From RGIG5612 sp963599255 (GTDB lineage: Bacteria; Bacillota; Clostridia; Lachnospirales; Lachnospiraceae): a stretch of DNA of 64,000 nt. The translations under genes were made by a program, and so were the position numbers. Below, piece after piece: positions 35,520 to 44,391 of this stretch. The notes beneath the pieces were generated by a model, which saw only the letters and a list, made by a program, of their open reading frames with translations, ran no database searches and had not been told where the DNA came from. The stretch spans positions 1-64,000 of the forward strand of contig CAVBWS010000001.1 of assembly GCA_963599255.1 (NCBI GenBank). Reading direction: 5' to 3'. How positions within the stretch are numbered: the first letter of the stretch is position 1; the number at the start of each line of letters is the position of its first letter.

Positions 35520-37091
35520 TTATACGAGATCTTCTCTTGGCAGCACTAGCCTTATGGCCCATGCCGGCACCTGCGGCCTTTCGTAATCGTCATTTACAAA
35601 TACAAATGCCGTATCAAAATCCGGTTTCTTGGAAGGGAAGGTTCCATATCCATCCGTGAAATATATAAGCCCCTTAAGATTTCTGAATTCCTTATTCTCT
35701 ATCATATTGTCGACTGCCTCGAATACAGGTCTGAAATCCGTTCCTCCGGCACCGATGATTTTCATATTGTCTATATAATCGTCAAATTCTTCTTTGGTTG
35801 TAATCTTCACATGTTCCTTTATCTGGGTATCACACTGAATTATATGAAGATTTATCTTCGAGAAGAAGCTCTCAGTACTCTTAAGTATATTATAAGTCTT
35901 GGTTACGAAGGCTTCTACCTGGCTTCCTATTACCGAGCCTGATGTGTCAATGGCAATAACAAATTCTCTGATCCTTTTGGCTTCCTTGTATTCCAGCGGC
36001 TCTATAAGCGGCATACGTCCATACATCTTAAGGCCGTATGTATAATAAATGTAATCAAATTCATCATCGCTGATTTTCATTACCTCACCGCGCACTGCAA
36101 ACTTCTTAAGAAATGCTGTGTAATCATATTTTTCCCGGTTTACCTCATGAAGATTTTGAACCAGATTGCCGGTGTTCCTGCCGATAACCTTGGAAAATGT
36201 TTCAAGATCAATCTGCATTCTTTCTGATATCTGCTTCCAGATTTCTTCCTGCTCAGCCCGATTTTCTTTACCGTCCCCGCCGTTATTCAATGCAAATCCC
36301 CAGGTACTGCTTTCATTATTCTCGCTGTCTTGGTCACTTTCGTCATTTGATCCTGTACCTTCCTGTTTATCATTGCTTTGGCTGCCCTCACTGCCTTCGC
36401 CGCTCTCCTGCTGTTTATTTTCATTCTGCCCGGTGTCAGGATCATTATCTCCGGAAGAGGTATTTTTATTATCAGAGCTTCCGCCTGCACTGTCCGAACC
36501 GGCCTCCGATGAATCATCATTATCCTTAATTTCCTGTTGAATGACATCTTCTTCCTGATACCAGAAGGAATGATCATCCGCATAGAATATGCGTTCCAGT
36601 CTGCTTATAGTCTTGCCTTTTGTTCCGGTCTGTCTGAGGTATCTGTATATTTTCTCTGCCGTAAGACTTCCGATTTCTTTTTCAAGTTTTTGTATCTCTG
36701 GGATTTTCTGAGCTTCACTTGTTGTTTTAGTCGATTTGACATCAAGCCCCGTTATCGCACTTTCTACAGCTATGTCACAAGCCAGGTTCCACAATCTTCT
36801 CTCAATATTTGCTGAAACGTACATATGCCGGAATATACAATGAAATAACATATGCAGATATCCACGGGCAACATCCTCCTTACCGGACTGGTACAGAGCC
36901 AATATTGATAGCGGATTATAGAACAGATTAAGGCCGTCCGTTCCCATCACCGGCCTGTCCGTAAATGGCACATATTGAAACTGCCCCAATGCAGCATCTA
37001 GGAATCTCAGATCTACCAGCAGCGTATTTCTGGATAAGATGAGTATGTCGCGGGACAGCTTATTTATTTTATCAGCTCTATCAGATGTCAT
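35520..37091 (-). CDS. VWA-domain protein with DUF2201 metallopeptidase-like N-terminus
   Basis: 523 residues. The N-terminal region (about 20-180) has HMLFHCIFRH near residues 79-88, the conserved histidine cluster of DUF2201, proposed as metal-binding and peptidase-like. A very acidic Asp/Ser/Glu/Asn linker spans about 184-264. The C-terminal VWA domain has all three MIDAS pieces: DTSGS (about 378), GGTDFRP and YFTDG. Such proteins pair with MoxR ATPases; the MoxR gene is two genes downstream. It overlaps tcdA by 11 bases, so expression is coupled to it. Confidence 0.85.
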   Translation of the reverse strand: MTSDRADKINKLSRDILILSRNTLLVDLRFLDAALGQFQYVPFTDRPVMGTDGLNLFYNPLSILALYQSGKEDVARGYLHMLFHCIFRHMYVSANIERRLWNLACDIAVESAITGLDVKSTKTTSEAQKIPEIQKLEKEIGSLTAEKIYRYLRQTGTKGKTISRLERIFYADDHSFWYQEEDVIQQEIKDNDDSSEAGSDSAGGSSDNKNTSSGDNDPDTGQNENKQQESGEGSEGSQSNDKQEGTGSNDESDQDSENNESSTWGFALNNGGDGKENRAEQEEIWKQISERMQIDLETFSKVIGRNTGNLVQNLHEVNREKYDYTAFLKKFAVRGEVMKISDDEFDYIYYTYGLKMYGRMPLIEPLEYKEAKRIREFVIAIDTSGSVIGSQVEAFVTKTYNILKSTESFFSKINLHIIQCDTQIKEHVKITTKEEFDDYIDNMKIIGAGGTDFRPVFEAVDNMIENKEFRNLKGLIYFTDGYGTFPSKKPDFDTAFVFVNDDYERPQVPAWAIRLVLPREDLV

Positions 37092-37872
37092 TTATTCCAA
37101 CCAAATCTTTTATAACTTCCCCGCCTATGATACATCCTGCCACTGCAGGGACAAATGCGAGGCTTCCGGGTGTCTGGCGTCTGGATGATTTTCCGGCTTG
37201 GGCAGCAGACTGCTTGATTCCGGCTTCAACTCCCTCCACCATATTAAGTTCATCCATATCTGCCTCTGCTTCCGGCTGAAACAGCGGTGTTAATGGTTTT
37301 TCGTCCGAATAAACTACTTTAAGATGAGACACTCCCCGTTTTTTTAGCTCGCGCCTCATAACTTTAGCCAGCCTATCTACGTCTGTTTCATATATGTCCG
37401 CCACTTTAAACCTTGCAGGGTCTAATTTGTTACCGGCACCCATGGCACTTATAACCGGCACATTTGCCGACTGCGCCTTCATAATAATGGATATTTTAGC
37501 TGCGACTGTATCAACTGCATCAACTACATAGTCGTATTCATTGAAATTAAAGGTATCGGCATTTTCCGGCAGGAAAAAACATTGACGGGCTGTTACTTTA
37601 ATGTCTGGATTAATGCTTAGGATCCTGTCCTTCATAACCTGAACCTTTTCCTGTCCTACCGTAGCACGGGTTGCAATTATCTGACGATTCAGATTAGAGA
37701 TCGCTACCCGGTCATTATCTATTATATCTATTGCTCCGATACCGCTTCTGGCCAGCACTTCACATACATAGCCGCCAACACCGCCGACGCCAAATACGGC
37801 TACGCGCTTATTCCATAACTGATCAGCTGCATCGCCCAGCAGCATCTTCGTTCTCGTAAACTGATCTTCCAT
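37081..37872 (-). CDS. tcdA: tRNA threonylcarbamoyladenosine dehydratase (ThiF/E1-like)
   Basis: ATP-dependent E1-like enzyme that cyclises t6A37 in ANN-decoding tRNAs to ct6A. The Rossmann P-loop GVGGVGGYVCEVLARSGIG, the DNDRVAISNLNRQ block with its adenylation Asp/Arg, and YDYVVDAVDT match TcdA/CsdL. Length about 263 fits. The start ATG at 37872 has AGGTGG upstream (a GTG at 37884 is less likely). It overlaps the VWA gene, heading the run; other E1-like proteins pair with JAB peptidases, but nothing here suggests a ubiquitin-like system. Note trmO, which acts on the same nucleoside, near 62.4 kb. Confidence 0.88.
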   Translation of the reverse strand: MEDQFTRTKMLLGDAADQLWNKRVAVFGVGGVGGYVCEVLARSGIGAIDIIDNDRVAISNLNRQIIATRATVGQEKVQVMKDRILSINPDIKVTARQCFFLPENADTFNFNEYDYVVDAVDTVAAKISIIMKAQSANVPVISAMGAGNKLDPARFKVADIYETDVDRLAKVMRRELKKRGVSHLKVVYSDEKPLTPLFQPEAEADMDELNMVEGVEAGIKQSAAQAGKSSRRQTPGSLAFVPAVAGCIIGGEVIKDLVGINDI

Positions 37873-38009
37873 TTTATGTTCCACCTATGTATAATCCGGC
37901 ATTTTGAATTGCAGCCGCCTCTGGGCAGTTCGCTGCTGAAGCAATTAATCCAACCTAATCCCAGCATGGTCTGCCTACTCTCACAGTCAAACCCGAGTCC
38001 ACAATCCGC

Positions 38010-40262
38010 TTACCTGTATTTTCTTTCTTCAAAGCATCTCTCACACACTGCATGAGGATATTTCCATGGCAGTTTTCTGCCGCACCTCTTACAGGTTCTG
38101 CCTTTAAGATGCTGCTCGTTTAATATTTTTGTGATCTGTTCTGACAACTGTTTCTTACACCTCATAATATTTTCAGTCCATTCATCATGTCTGAACTTAT
38201 CACAAAAGCCATACAGAAGATCGCATAATCTAAACTGTTCTTCCAGCCATTCGAGGTCATTATCCTGCCACATTTGCGATGCTGCATCAGGAATGTAATG
38301 TCCCACCTTAGGCTCTCTACCCCTAGCTTCATCTGTACACAATTCCTTCCACAGATCAAAAAGATACTCATTTTCTGAGTCAAATGCGATGGTAATGCAT
38401 TTGTATAAGAATTCATTATCCTCCGATATGTCGGAAATCGCATGGCACATGACCAGCTTTTCCTTCATATCTTCCTTGGCAAATCCTGCTTTTGCCGGAA
38501 TCTCATCCCATCTTTTTAATATATCTTCCAAATGGGCATCCATATTGATCAGTGTCTGTGGAAATGCGATAACTGCCTGATCTATATCCTCCAGTGCTGT
38601 GGTAAATGCATCCCTGATCATCTTACGTCCGTATTCTGATGTAACTATACCCTCGTGATACAGTCCTTTTCTTCCGGCACGTCCTGCAATCTGTCTTATC
38701 TCATCCGGACGCAGATCCCTTCTGCCTGTTCCGTCGAATTTCTCCAGTTCCAGAAAAACAACTCGTTGAATCGGAAGGTTTAATCCCATACCGATGGCGT
38801 CCGTTGCCACAAGCACCTTCGTATTGCCCTCTGAGAAGTCAGCCGCCTGTCCGTGTCTTACATCATACGGAAGACGACCGTAGATTACAGAGGTTTTAAT
38901 ATTATATCTCTGAAGTTCGGAGGCAACCGCGTGCACATCTCTTCTCGAAAATACTATCAGTGCATCCCCTTCCTGAACATCCTGCGGAAAATTGAATTCC
39001 TTTTTCTCAATTCTGAGGGGACATAATCTATTATGATGGATGATCTCATAGGTGTCACCGCATTCTTCAATAAGCTGTATGTAGATTTTTTCTGCTTCCG
39101 GCGCCAGGCATACATGTATTTCAGATGATACGAGACCTAACAGTGCTGCCGACCAGGCCCCACCTCTGGAAGAGTCATTTATCATCTGCCCTTCATCAAT
39201 TACTGCTATATCCCACTCATCCTCAATGCTGGCCATCTCTATCGTTGATGCCACACATTCAGCTCCCGGAACATCAATTCTCTCCTCACCTGTGCGAAGT
39301 GAGCATATTATTCCATTTCTGTTCAGGCTCTCAAACTGTTCATAAGCAAGAAGCCGCAGTGGTGCTAAATATGTGCATCTCTTTCCTTCTGCAAATGCGT
39401 TCACTGCTGCATATGTTTTGCCTGAATTGGTAGGCCCCACATGCAGAATAAAATGTCTCTTCACAGCTCTCGCCGCAGGAAACAGCTCCGGATAAGTATC
39501 CGGGATCTGCTTCAGCATGTTCTGGCGTAAAATATTAGCCTTTCTCTCGAGTATGAGATTTTCTCTGTAAATATTGCCGTAATAAGGATTTTGTTCAATG
39601 CAGACCTCTATACGCTCAGGCGTAAAATACTCCTCTACCTCTGAGGATATCTGCCTTACAAATACTGTATAATAACTGTCAAACTTTTTCTTTATATCAG
39701 TCTCAGGATCATACATGCCAATATTCTTATATGGCTGACCCTGGTTTATGATTTCCTTCAGTGCAGAACTGTTTGTCCTTGCAACATGATACAAATACCC
39801 TGAAAAGCGTCCGTTTTTAGCAGTATTGGTTATTAAATTAGGCCAGCTTCTGGCACCATATTGAGGAAAGTTCCTGACATATGTAACTATCTCTGATTCT
39901 TCAACCAGTCGGCTTCCCCTGTATCTTCGGTAAACGTAATTGCTCCTGAAACATTCTGCCGACATGGCTAACCTACCTGATGACAACACGTGTTCTATTC
40001 TTGCCTCAACCTCTTCAATTACAGTCTTTCTTATCTCTGAGCAGACCATCTTAATGCTGAACTTCTTAACTTCATCAATAAACTGCTGGCATTTCGATAA
40101 AAGTGCCATCTGCTCTTCATATTTATGAACGTATTTATCATATTCTTCAGTTATAAAAGGGTCATTAATATCCATGCCGCCCTTAAGGTACAGCATGGCA
40201 AATTCCTCTCTTGTCTGAAATGGTTTTAATTTTAGTGTTTTTTTCTTAGTCTTTTTACTCAT
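38010..40262 (-). CDS. SUV3-type DExH RNA helicase with C-terminal zinc finger
   Basis: A 750-residue helicase resembling the mitochondrial degradosome helicase SUV3. An N-terminal helical domain (about 1-265) precedes the helicase core: motif I GPTNSGKTYA (about 274), motif II DEGQMI, YGRLPYDVRHGQ, TDAIGMGLNLP and motif VI QIAGRAGRKG. The C-terminus holds a four-cysteine site, CKRCGRKLP then CERCFEE, likely zinc-binding. SUV3 homologues in Clostridia are poorly studied; by analogy it unwinds structured RNA for decay. It lies 124 bases downstream... in position terms upstream on the minus strand of tcdA and could be read into it. Start clear. Confidence 0.85.
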   Translation of the reverse strand: MSKKTKKKTLKLKPFQTREEFAMLYLKGGMDINDPFITEEYDKYVHKYEEQMALLSKCQQFIDEVKKFSIKMVCSEIRKTVIEEVEARIEHVLSSGRLAMSAECFRSNYVYRRYRGSRLVEESEIVTYVRNFPQYGARSWPNLITNTAKNGRFSGYLYHVARTNSSALKEIINQGQPYKNIGMYDPETDIKKKFDSYYTVFVRQISSEVEEYFTPERIEVCIEQNPYYGNIYRENLILERKANILRQNMLKQIPDTYPELFPAARAVKRHFILHVGPTNSGKTYAAVNAFAEGKRCTYLAPLRLLAYEQFESLNRNGIICSLRTGEERIDVPGAECVASTIEMASIEDEWDIAVIDEGQMINDSSRGGAWSAALLGLVSSEIHVCLAPEAEKIYIQLIEECGDTYEIIHHNRLCPLRIEKKEFNFPQDVQEGDALIVFSRRDVHAVASELQRYNIKTSVIYGRLPYDVRHGQAADFSEGNTKVLVATDAIGMGLNLPIQRVVFLELEKFDGTGRRDLRPDEIRQIAGRAGRKGLYHEGIVTSEYGRKMIRDAFTTALEDIDQAVIAFPQTLINMDAHLEDILKRWDEIPAKAGFAKEDMKEKLVMCHAISDISEDNEFLYKCITIAFDSENEYLFDLWKELCTDEARGREPKVGHYIPDAASQMWQDNDLEWLEEQFRLCDLLYGFCDKFRHDEWTENIMRCKKQLSEQITKILNEQHLKGRTCKRCGRKLPWKYPHAVCERCFEERKYR

Positions 40263-40278
40263 ATGCTGGACTTTAATA

Positions 40279-40310
40279 TGTGACCTCCCGACAAATATCG
40301 AGAGGCCACA
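40279..40310 (-). terminator. Hairpin between the acyltransferase and helicase genes
   Basis: A 13-base stem with two G-T pairs (40279-40291 with 40298-40310) lies after the acyltransferase stop and just before the helicase start. There is only a short AT-rich stretch instead of a T-run, so termination would be weak. Confidence 0.4.
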
Positions 40311-40372
40311 TCTAAACGCTTTTCTCCTTAATATGAAAACCTACAAATTTCCCGTAATAATCTGCAGATTTA

Positions 40373-41647
40373 TTAATTTTCTGAAATTAATCTGCCGCTA
40401 TCATTAAACAGATAGTTTTTTCCGTCTATTTCCCGTTCTCCCGTAACCATTACACCATCTTCATCAAGATAGTATTTACTCTCATTAACCTCTATCCATC
40501 CGATTTCATTAACGCCGAAGAAATTTTTATAATACCAATTGCCATTTTCCTGTTTCCAGCCTTTTGGATTTGCAATAATTATTACTGCCAAAAGTACAAC
40601 TGTCAGTCCCATAAAAGCTCCTATGCATGCTTTGACATTCTTTTTCGTTATCACCTGCCCTTCTGCGGCCTTTATATACTTCGGCTGCAGCCAACACACA
40701 GGATATTGAAAAATCTTCAACGACAGTATAAATGTTACCAAAACGCCCATCAGCAGCCACAATATCATTCCTGTGGATGAACCGAAGAAAAATTCTCGCT
40801 GCAGTTGTGTTGCCGTAAAAATATGAATCACAACATAGTGCCAGAAGTACACCTGTACTGTCCGTCCGCCAAACACAGTAATAAAGCCTAAACGTCTGGT
40901 TGGTATCATAAACAAAAATGATAATCCAACTATAGATGTTATAATATATGCGAGCATCCTATACAGCCCGCCATATTCAGGCAGCGGCATAACCGTATAC
41001 TGGTTTCCTCCGGTAAACATAGGTCTGATGCCTTTCAACTGATCAAGAAATACAAAACAAGCCACACACCATGCTGCAAATATTATCAATCCGGTGATTT
41101 TTAAAACAGGCTTTGCAAATAACCTTTCCATGCTTTTTCTGTTTATCATGGATCCGGCCAGGAAAAACGGATAAAATGTTATAATTCTGTTCAGCGTAAG
41201 AAATGTACCGATCGTGGTATCATAGCCGGCAAATATTGCAATTACAACAGCTATTATAAGTACAAATAATTTATTCTGATTCCTAAACAAATAATTCAAG
41301 AGATAAAATACTGCCAACGCAAACATGAACCATGGAAGTCCATCACCGTAAAACAACTTATAATCAGTACTCCATCCTTTTATTAAATACTCAACCAAAA
41401 ATACTGCTTTACTCACAACATATAAGGCAATAAAGCTCATGATTCGTTCTTTTATGTCCTTATCTTTGTAGAAGAATCCCGATACAAATATAAAGAAAGG
41501 CATATGAAACGACGTTATTATCAGGTCGATGCTCCAACACACATTAAAACTGTCTTCAGCTGCTGAAGAAAAATGGCCCACACAAACAAGCAGTATCAGA
41601 AGGAATTTTATATTGTCCCATACAGCAATTCTTTTATTTTCTATCAT
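40373..41647 (-). CDS. Acyltransferase-3 membrane protein with cell-wall-binding repeats
   Basis: 424 residues. The first 350 form an acyltransferase-3 (OafA/NolL-like) membrane domain of about ten spans, with the N-terminal motif NIKFLLILLVCVGHF (His probably catalytic) and ITSFHMPFFIFVSGFFY; such enzymes O-acylate surface polysaccharides. After the last span the C-terminus (about 362-424) has two to three aromatic repeats of the choline/glucan-binding (CW_binding) type: GWKQENGNWYYKN, GWIEVNESKYYLDEDGVM, DGKNYLFNDSGRL. This fusion would fix the enzyme to the wall. It follows the phosphatase gene by 28 bases and may be part of that stress operon. Confidence 0.85.
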   Translation of the reverse strand: MIENKRIAVWDNIKFLLILLVCVGHFSSAAEDSFNVCWSIDLIITSFHMPFFIFVSGFFYKDKDIKERIMSFIALYVVSKAVFLVEYLIKGWSTDYKLFYGDGLPWFMFALAVFYLLNYLFRNQNKLFVLIIAVVIAIFAGYDTTIGTFLTLNRIITFYPFFLAGSMINRKSMERLFAKPVLKITGLIIFAAWCVACFVFLDQLKGIRPMFTGGNQYTVMPLPEYGGLYRMLAYIITSIVGLSFLFMIPTRRLGFITVFGGRTVQVYFWHYVVIHIFTATQLQREFFFGSSTGMILWLLMGVLVTFILSLKIFQYPVCWLQPKYIKAAEGQVITKKNVKACIGAFMGLTVVLLAVIIIANPKGWKQENGNWYYKNFFGVNEIGWIEVNESKYYLDEDGVMVTGEREIDGKNYLFNDSGRLISEN

Positions 41648-41675
41648 AAGTCCCCTCTTTTCAGTCTCCGTTGTG

Positions 41676-43721
41676 TTATCTGATTTTCTTAAACAATACT
41701 AATATGTTTCTGCCGTTCTTGTATACGTATTTCACATCGTCCATAGTTTTCTTGACGATATGTATACCCAATCCACCCACTTGTCTGTCCTCTGCGTTTT
41801 GGGTAATATCCGGATCCTCCCTTTCAAGTGGATTATAAGGCATGCCTCCGTCTTCAAATCTTATCATGACGTTGCCCTCTTCGTCTAATTCCTCGATGAC
41901 AACAAACATGAAACCGATACTGTCCTTATATGCGTAATACGCTATGTTGCTGGCAATCTCATCAATTGCAACGTCTATCTGCGCCATAGCCTTAGCAGTG
42001 CAGTTCATTTTTTCAAGCTTGTCATTTACAAAATCAACGATAACAGGAATGTTGTCAGTTATTGCCTCCACTTTCAGATCATAATGGCCTAATTTGCCTC
42101 CATTATATTTAAATCCGATCATCGTAATGTCATCAAACTGTTCTGCATCCCCCTTGAACTTATCGGTGTCTTCTCTAACAGCCGTGCACAGTGCCTCCAT
42201 ACTCATGTTGTGATGACTGTTCAAGAAATCAAGAAGTCTCTTCTCTCCGTACAGCTCATTTTGAGTATTGGTACTCTCTGTTACACCATCTGTATACAAG
42301 AAGATAATATCTCCCGGTTCTAACTGAAGGTACTGGCTCTGATACTTAAGTCCTTCCATTCCTGCCAATACAAATCCAGGCTTGCACTTAAGATATGCAA
42401 ATTCTCCGTCATGGCAGATTGCCGGCGGGTTGTGTCCTGCATTGGCAAAATCCACCTTACCGGTGCTGAGTTCTACGATACCAAGCCAGCCTGTGACAAA
42501 CATTCCTATAGCATTGCCTTCACACAGAAGCGAGTTGGCCTGAGAAAGTATATCTCCTGCGCTGAGTCCCGCCATACAATGATCCTTGATAAGAGTCCGG
42601 GTTGTAACCATAAAAAGTGCTGCCGGAACACCCTTGCCGGATACATCTGCAATCACCAGAGCAATATGGTCAGCATCGACCATAAAGAAGTCATAGAAGT
42701 CACCGCCCACTTCCTTGGCCGGATCCATGCTGGCAAAAAGGTCAAAATCATTCCTGTGCGGATATGCAGGAAATGTTTTCGGCAAAAGATTAGCCTGAAT
42801 ATCTGCAGCCACAGACAGCTCACTTCCTATTCTTTCCCTGTCCTTAAGCGCTCTTACCATGTCATTAACACAAGTAGCAACCTGGGTAATCTCATCCCTG
42901 GTATTTAATTCCAGCTTATCATCGGGAAGCTCGCCATTTTTTATTCTGTTCAGGTAATTTTCGACCTTCTTGACTGCTTTCGTCCATGTAGACAATGCAA
43001 ATGCGATCAATACACATACGAAGATCAGAACAGCAATTATTAAGATCATTATGCGGATAGTTGCCTTGGATGCAGTTTCAATGATCTCGGTCATACTTCT
43101 TCCTACAACTATAGCTCCGACCGTCTCACCCTCGGAATTTTGCAGTGTTTTATAATAACAGTAGATCTTGCCCCCCGTTACATTAGCCTCGCCGTAATAT
43201 TCACCTGTTTCATCAAGAATATCTGCTACCTTTTTGTCGATGTATGTTCCGACTATAGATTCGCCATCTGTACCCTTAGTGGTTCCGGCAACTCTGATAT
43301 AATGTCCCTGCATATATCCGGTAGAATTATCTCCGATCCATTCAAGACCTTCATCTGAGCATCTCATGAATGTGTATACAAATGTGCCTGTTTTTTCTTC
43401 TGCCGTGTAGAATGGTTCAAGATTAGCATTCTCTTCAGTTGCGTCACCTATCGGCACATCACCACAATACAATGTACCATCCTTTATGTACCATTCAACT
43501 TCCTTAAAATTGCTCAGCACATCCTGCAGGTAATTCATATCTGTTTGGAGCTTATCTAAAACAAGCTCTTCGTTCATTGAAACTGAAAAATTGGAAAATA
43601 TAATAATAAGTGCTACCGTGAGAATAATAAACCCCAACAGCAGCGAATTGATGATCTTTGAACCGATGGTTCTGAATGACAGGCCCTTTTTGAATTTCTG
43701 ACCAAATGTTAATTTATTCAT
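41676..43721 (-). CDS. Membrane sensor SpoIIE/RsbU-type phosphatase fused to RsbW-like kinase domain
   Basis: 681 residues combining sensor, phosphatase and kinase of a partner-switch system. Membrane spans near 20-42 and 220-243 flank an extracellular Cache-like sensor; a HAMP domain follows (about 245-300); a PP2C/SpoIIE phosphatase domain has GGDFYDFF (about 337) and VIADVSGKGVPAALFM with metal-binding aspartates; the C-terminal ATPase of the RsbW/SpoIIAB type has IDEIASNIAYYAY (about 583), FEDGGMPYNP and GGLGIHIVKK. Start at the ATG 43721, with GGTGAGG upstream. Its target is probably the STAS protein encoded upstream. Having opposing phosphatase and kinase in one chain is a notable economy; no sigma factor is adjacent. 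Confidence 0.9.
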   Translation of the reverse strand: MNKLTFGQKFKKGLSFRTIGSKIINSLLLGFIILTVALIIIFSNFSVSMNEELVLDKLQTDMNYLQDVLSNFKEVEWYIKDGTLYCGDVPIGDATEENANLEPFYTAEEKTGTFVYTFMRCSDEGLEWIGDNSTGYMQGHYIRVAGTTKGTDGESIVGTYIDKKVADILDETGEYYGEANVTGGKIYCYYKTLQNSEGETVGAIVVGRSMTEIIETASKATIRIMILIIAVLIFVCVLIAFALSTWTKAVKKVENYLNRIKNGELPDDKLELNTRDEITQVATCVNDMVRALKDRERIGSELSVAADIQANLLPKTFPAYPHRNDFDLFASMDPAKEVGGDFYDFFMVDADHIALVIADVSGKGVPAALFMVTTRTLIKDHCMAGLSAGDILSQANSLLCEGNAIGMFVTGWLGIVELSTGKVDFANAGHNPPAICHDGEFAYLKCKPGFVLAGMEGLKYQSQYLQLEPGDIIFLYTDGVTESTNTQNELYGEKRLLDFLNSHHNMSMEALCTAVREDTDKFKGDAEQFDDITMIGFKYNGGKLGHYDLKVEAITDNIPVIVDFVNDKLEKMNCTAKAMAQIDVAIDEIASNIAYYAYKDSIGFMFVVIEELDEEGNVMIRFEDGGMPYNPLEREDPDITQNAEDRQVGGLGIHIVKKTMDDVKYVYKNGRNILVLFKKIR

Positions 43722-43821
43722 AATCGTCCTCACCGGCAGATATTAACATAACTCTCATATGTTATAATACCGCCTTCGCGCAGCGCGATTGTTTATTTGA
43801 TATTCAACTGTGACATCAGCC

Positions 43822-44124
43822 TTACTCGATATCAAGGATGTCACTAAATCCGGTAATCTCAAATACTTCCATGATAGTTTCATTATCCTTGGCACCTGTA
43901 ATTACCATCTTACCCTGTGTAAGCATTTTCTTGTGAGTTGAAAGCAGGACTCTAAGACCTGCAGATGAGATATAAGCCAAATTGCTGCAGTCAATTACGA
44001 GGAGTGTGATGCCGTCAAGGCATTTGCTCAGTTCATCATCCAACTGCGGTGATGATGTTGTATCCAGACGTCCTGTAAGATGAATTGTAAGTTTGCTTCC
44101 TTCAAGTTCCTTTTTGATTTCCAT
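43822..44124 (-). CDS. STAS-domain anti-sigma factor antagonist
   Basis: A 100-residue single STAS domain like SpoIIAA/RsbV. The segment VIDCSNLAYISSAGLRVLL contains the serine pair (Ser53/Ser54) at the usual phosphorylation site before AGL. Unphosphorylated, such proteins free a partner by binding an anti-sigma kinase. It lies 100 bases upstream of the SpoIIE/RsbW-like gene on the same strand, making a two-gene switch: the downstream protein can both dephosphorylate and, perhaps, phosphorylate it. Ribosome binding site and start are clear. Confidence 0.92.
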   Translation of the reverse strand: MEIKKELEGSKLTIHLTGRLDTTSSPQLDDELSKCLDGITLLVIDCSNLAYISSAGLRVLLSTHKKMLTQGKMVITGAKDNETIMEVFEITGFSDILDIE

Positions 44125-44308
44125 GCCAATCTCCTTTATCTTACCTAGAATTTTTATTTAAACCGCAGCTATCGCTGCCGTTGCAAGTTTCATCTGCCAG
44201 CATACAAATGCCGCCTTATTCAGCAAATATATGGCTTTATTATATATTCCTGCAGCAATTTTCTCAACATAAAGTTCCGCTTTGAGCTCGCCAATACAAC
44301 ATTTTAAG

Positions 44309-44337
44309 AAAAAAGACCCCCGAGATAAACTCGGGAG
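44309..44337 (-). terminator. Intrinsic terminator of the str operon
   Basis: On the minus strand an 8-base GC-rich stem (CTCCCGAG with CTCGGGGG, loop of five) followed by TCTTTTTT, 54 bases after the tuf stop codon. Confidence 0.93.
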
Positions 44338-44391
44338 CCCTATCTGATTCATTCAATACTTGTGCTTACGCACTCGCCGAATATTCAATGA

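Noticed and set aside
37081..37872. E1-like protein as part of a ubiquitin-like or defence system
   Set aside because: Motifs and length fit the housekeeping tRNA dehydratase TcdA, and no ubiquitin-like, E2 or JAB protein lies nearby.
44158..44352. 64-residue minus-strand open frame
   Set aside because: It overlaps the tuf terminator and shows no family or ribosome binding site.
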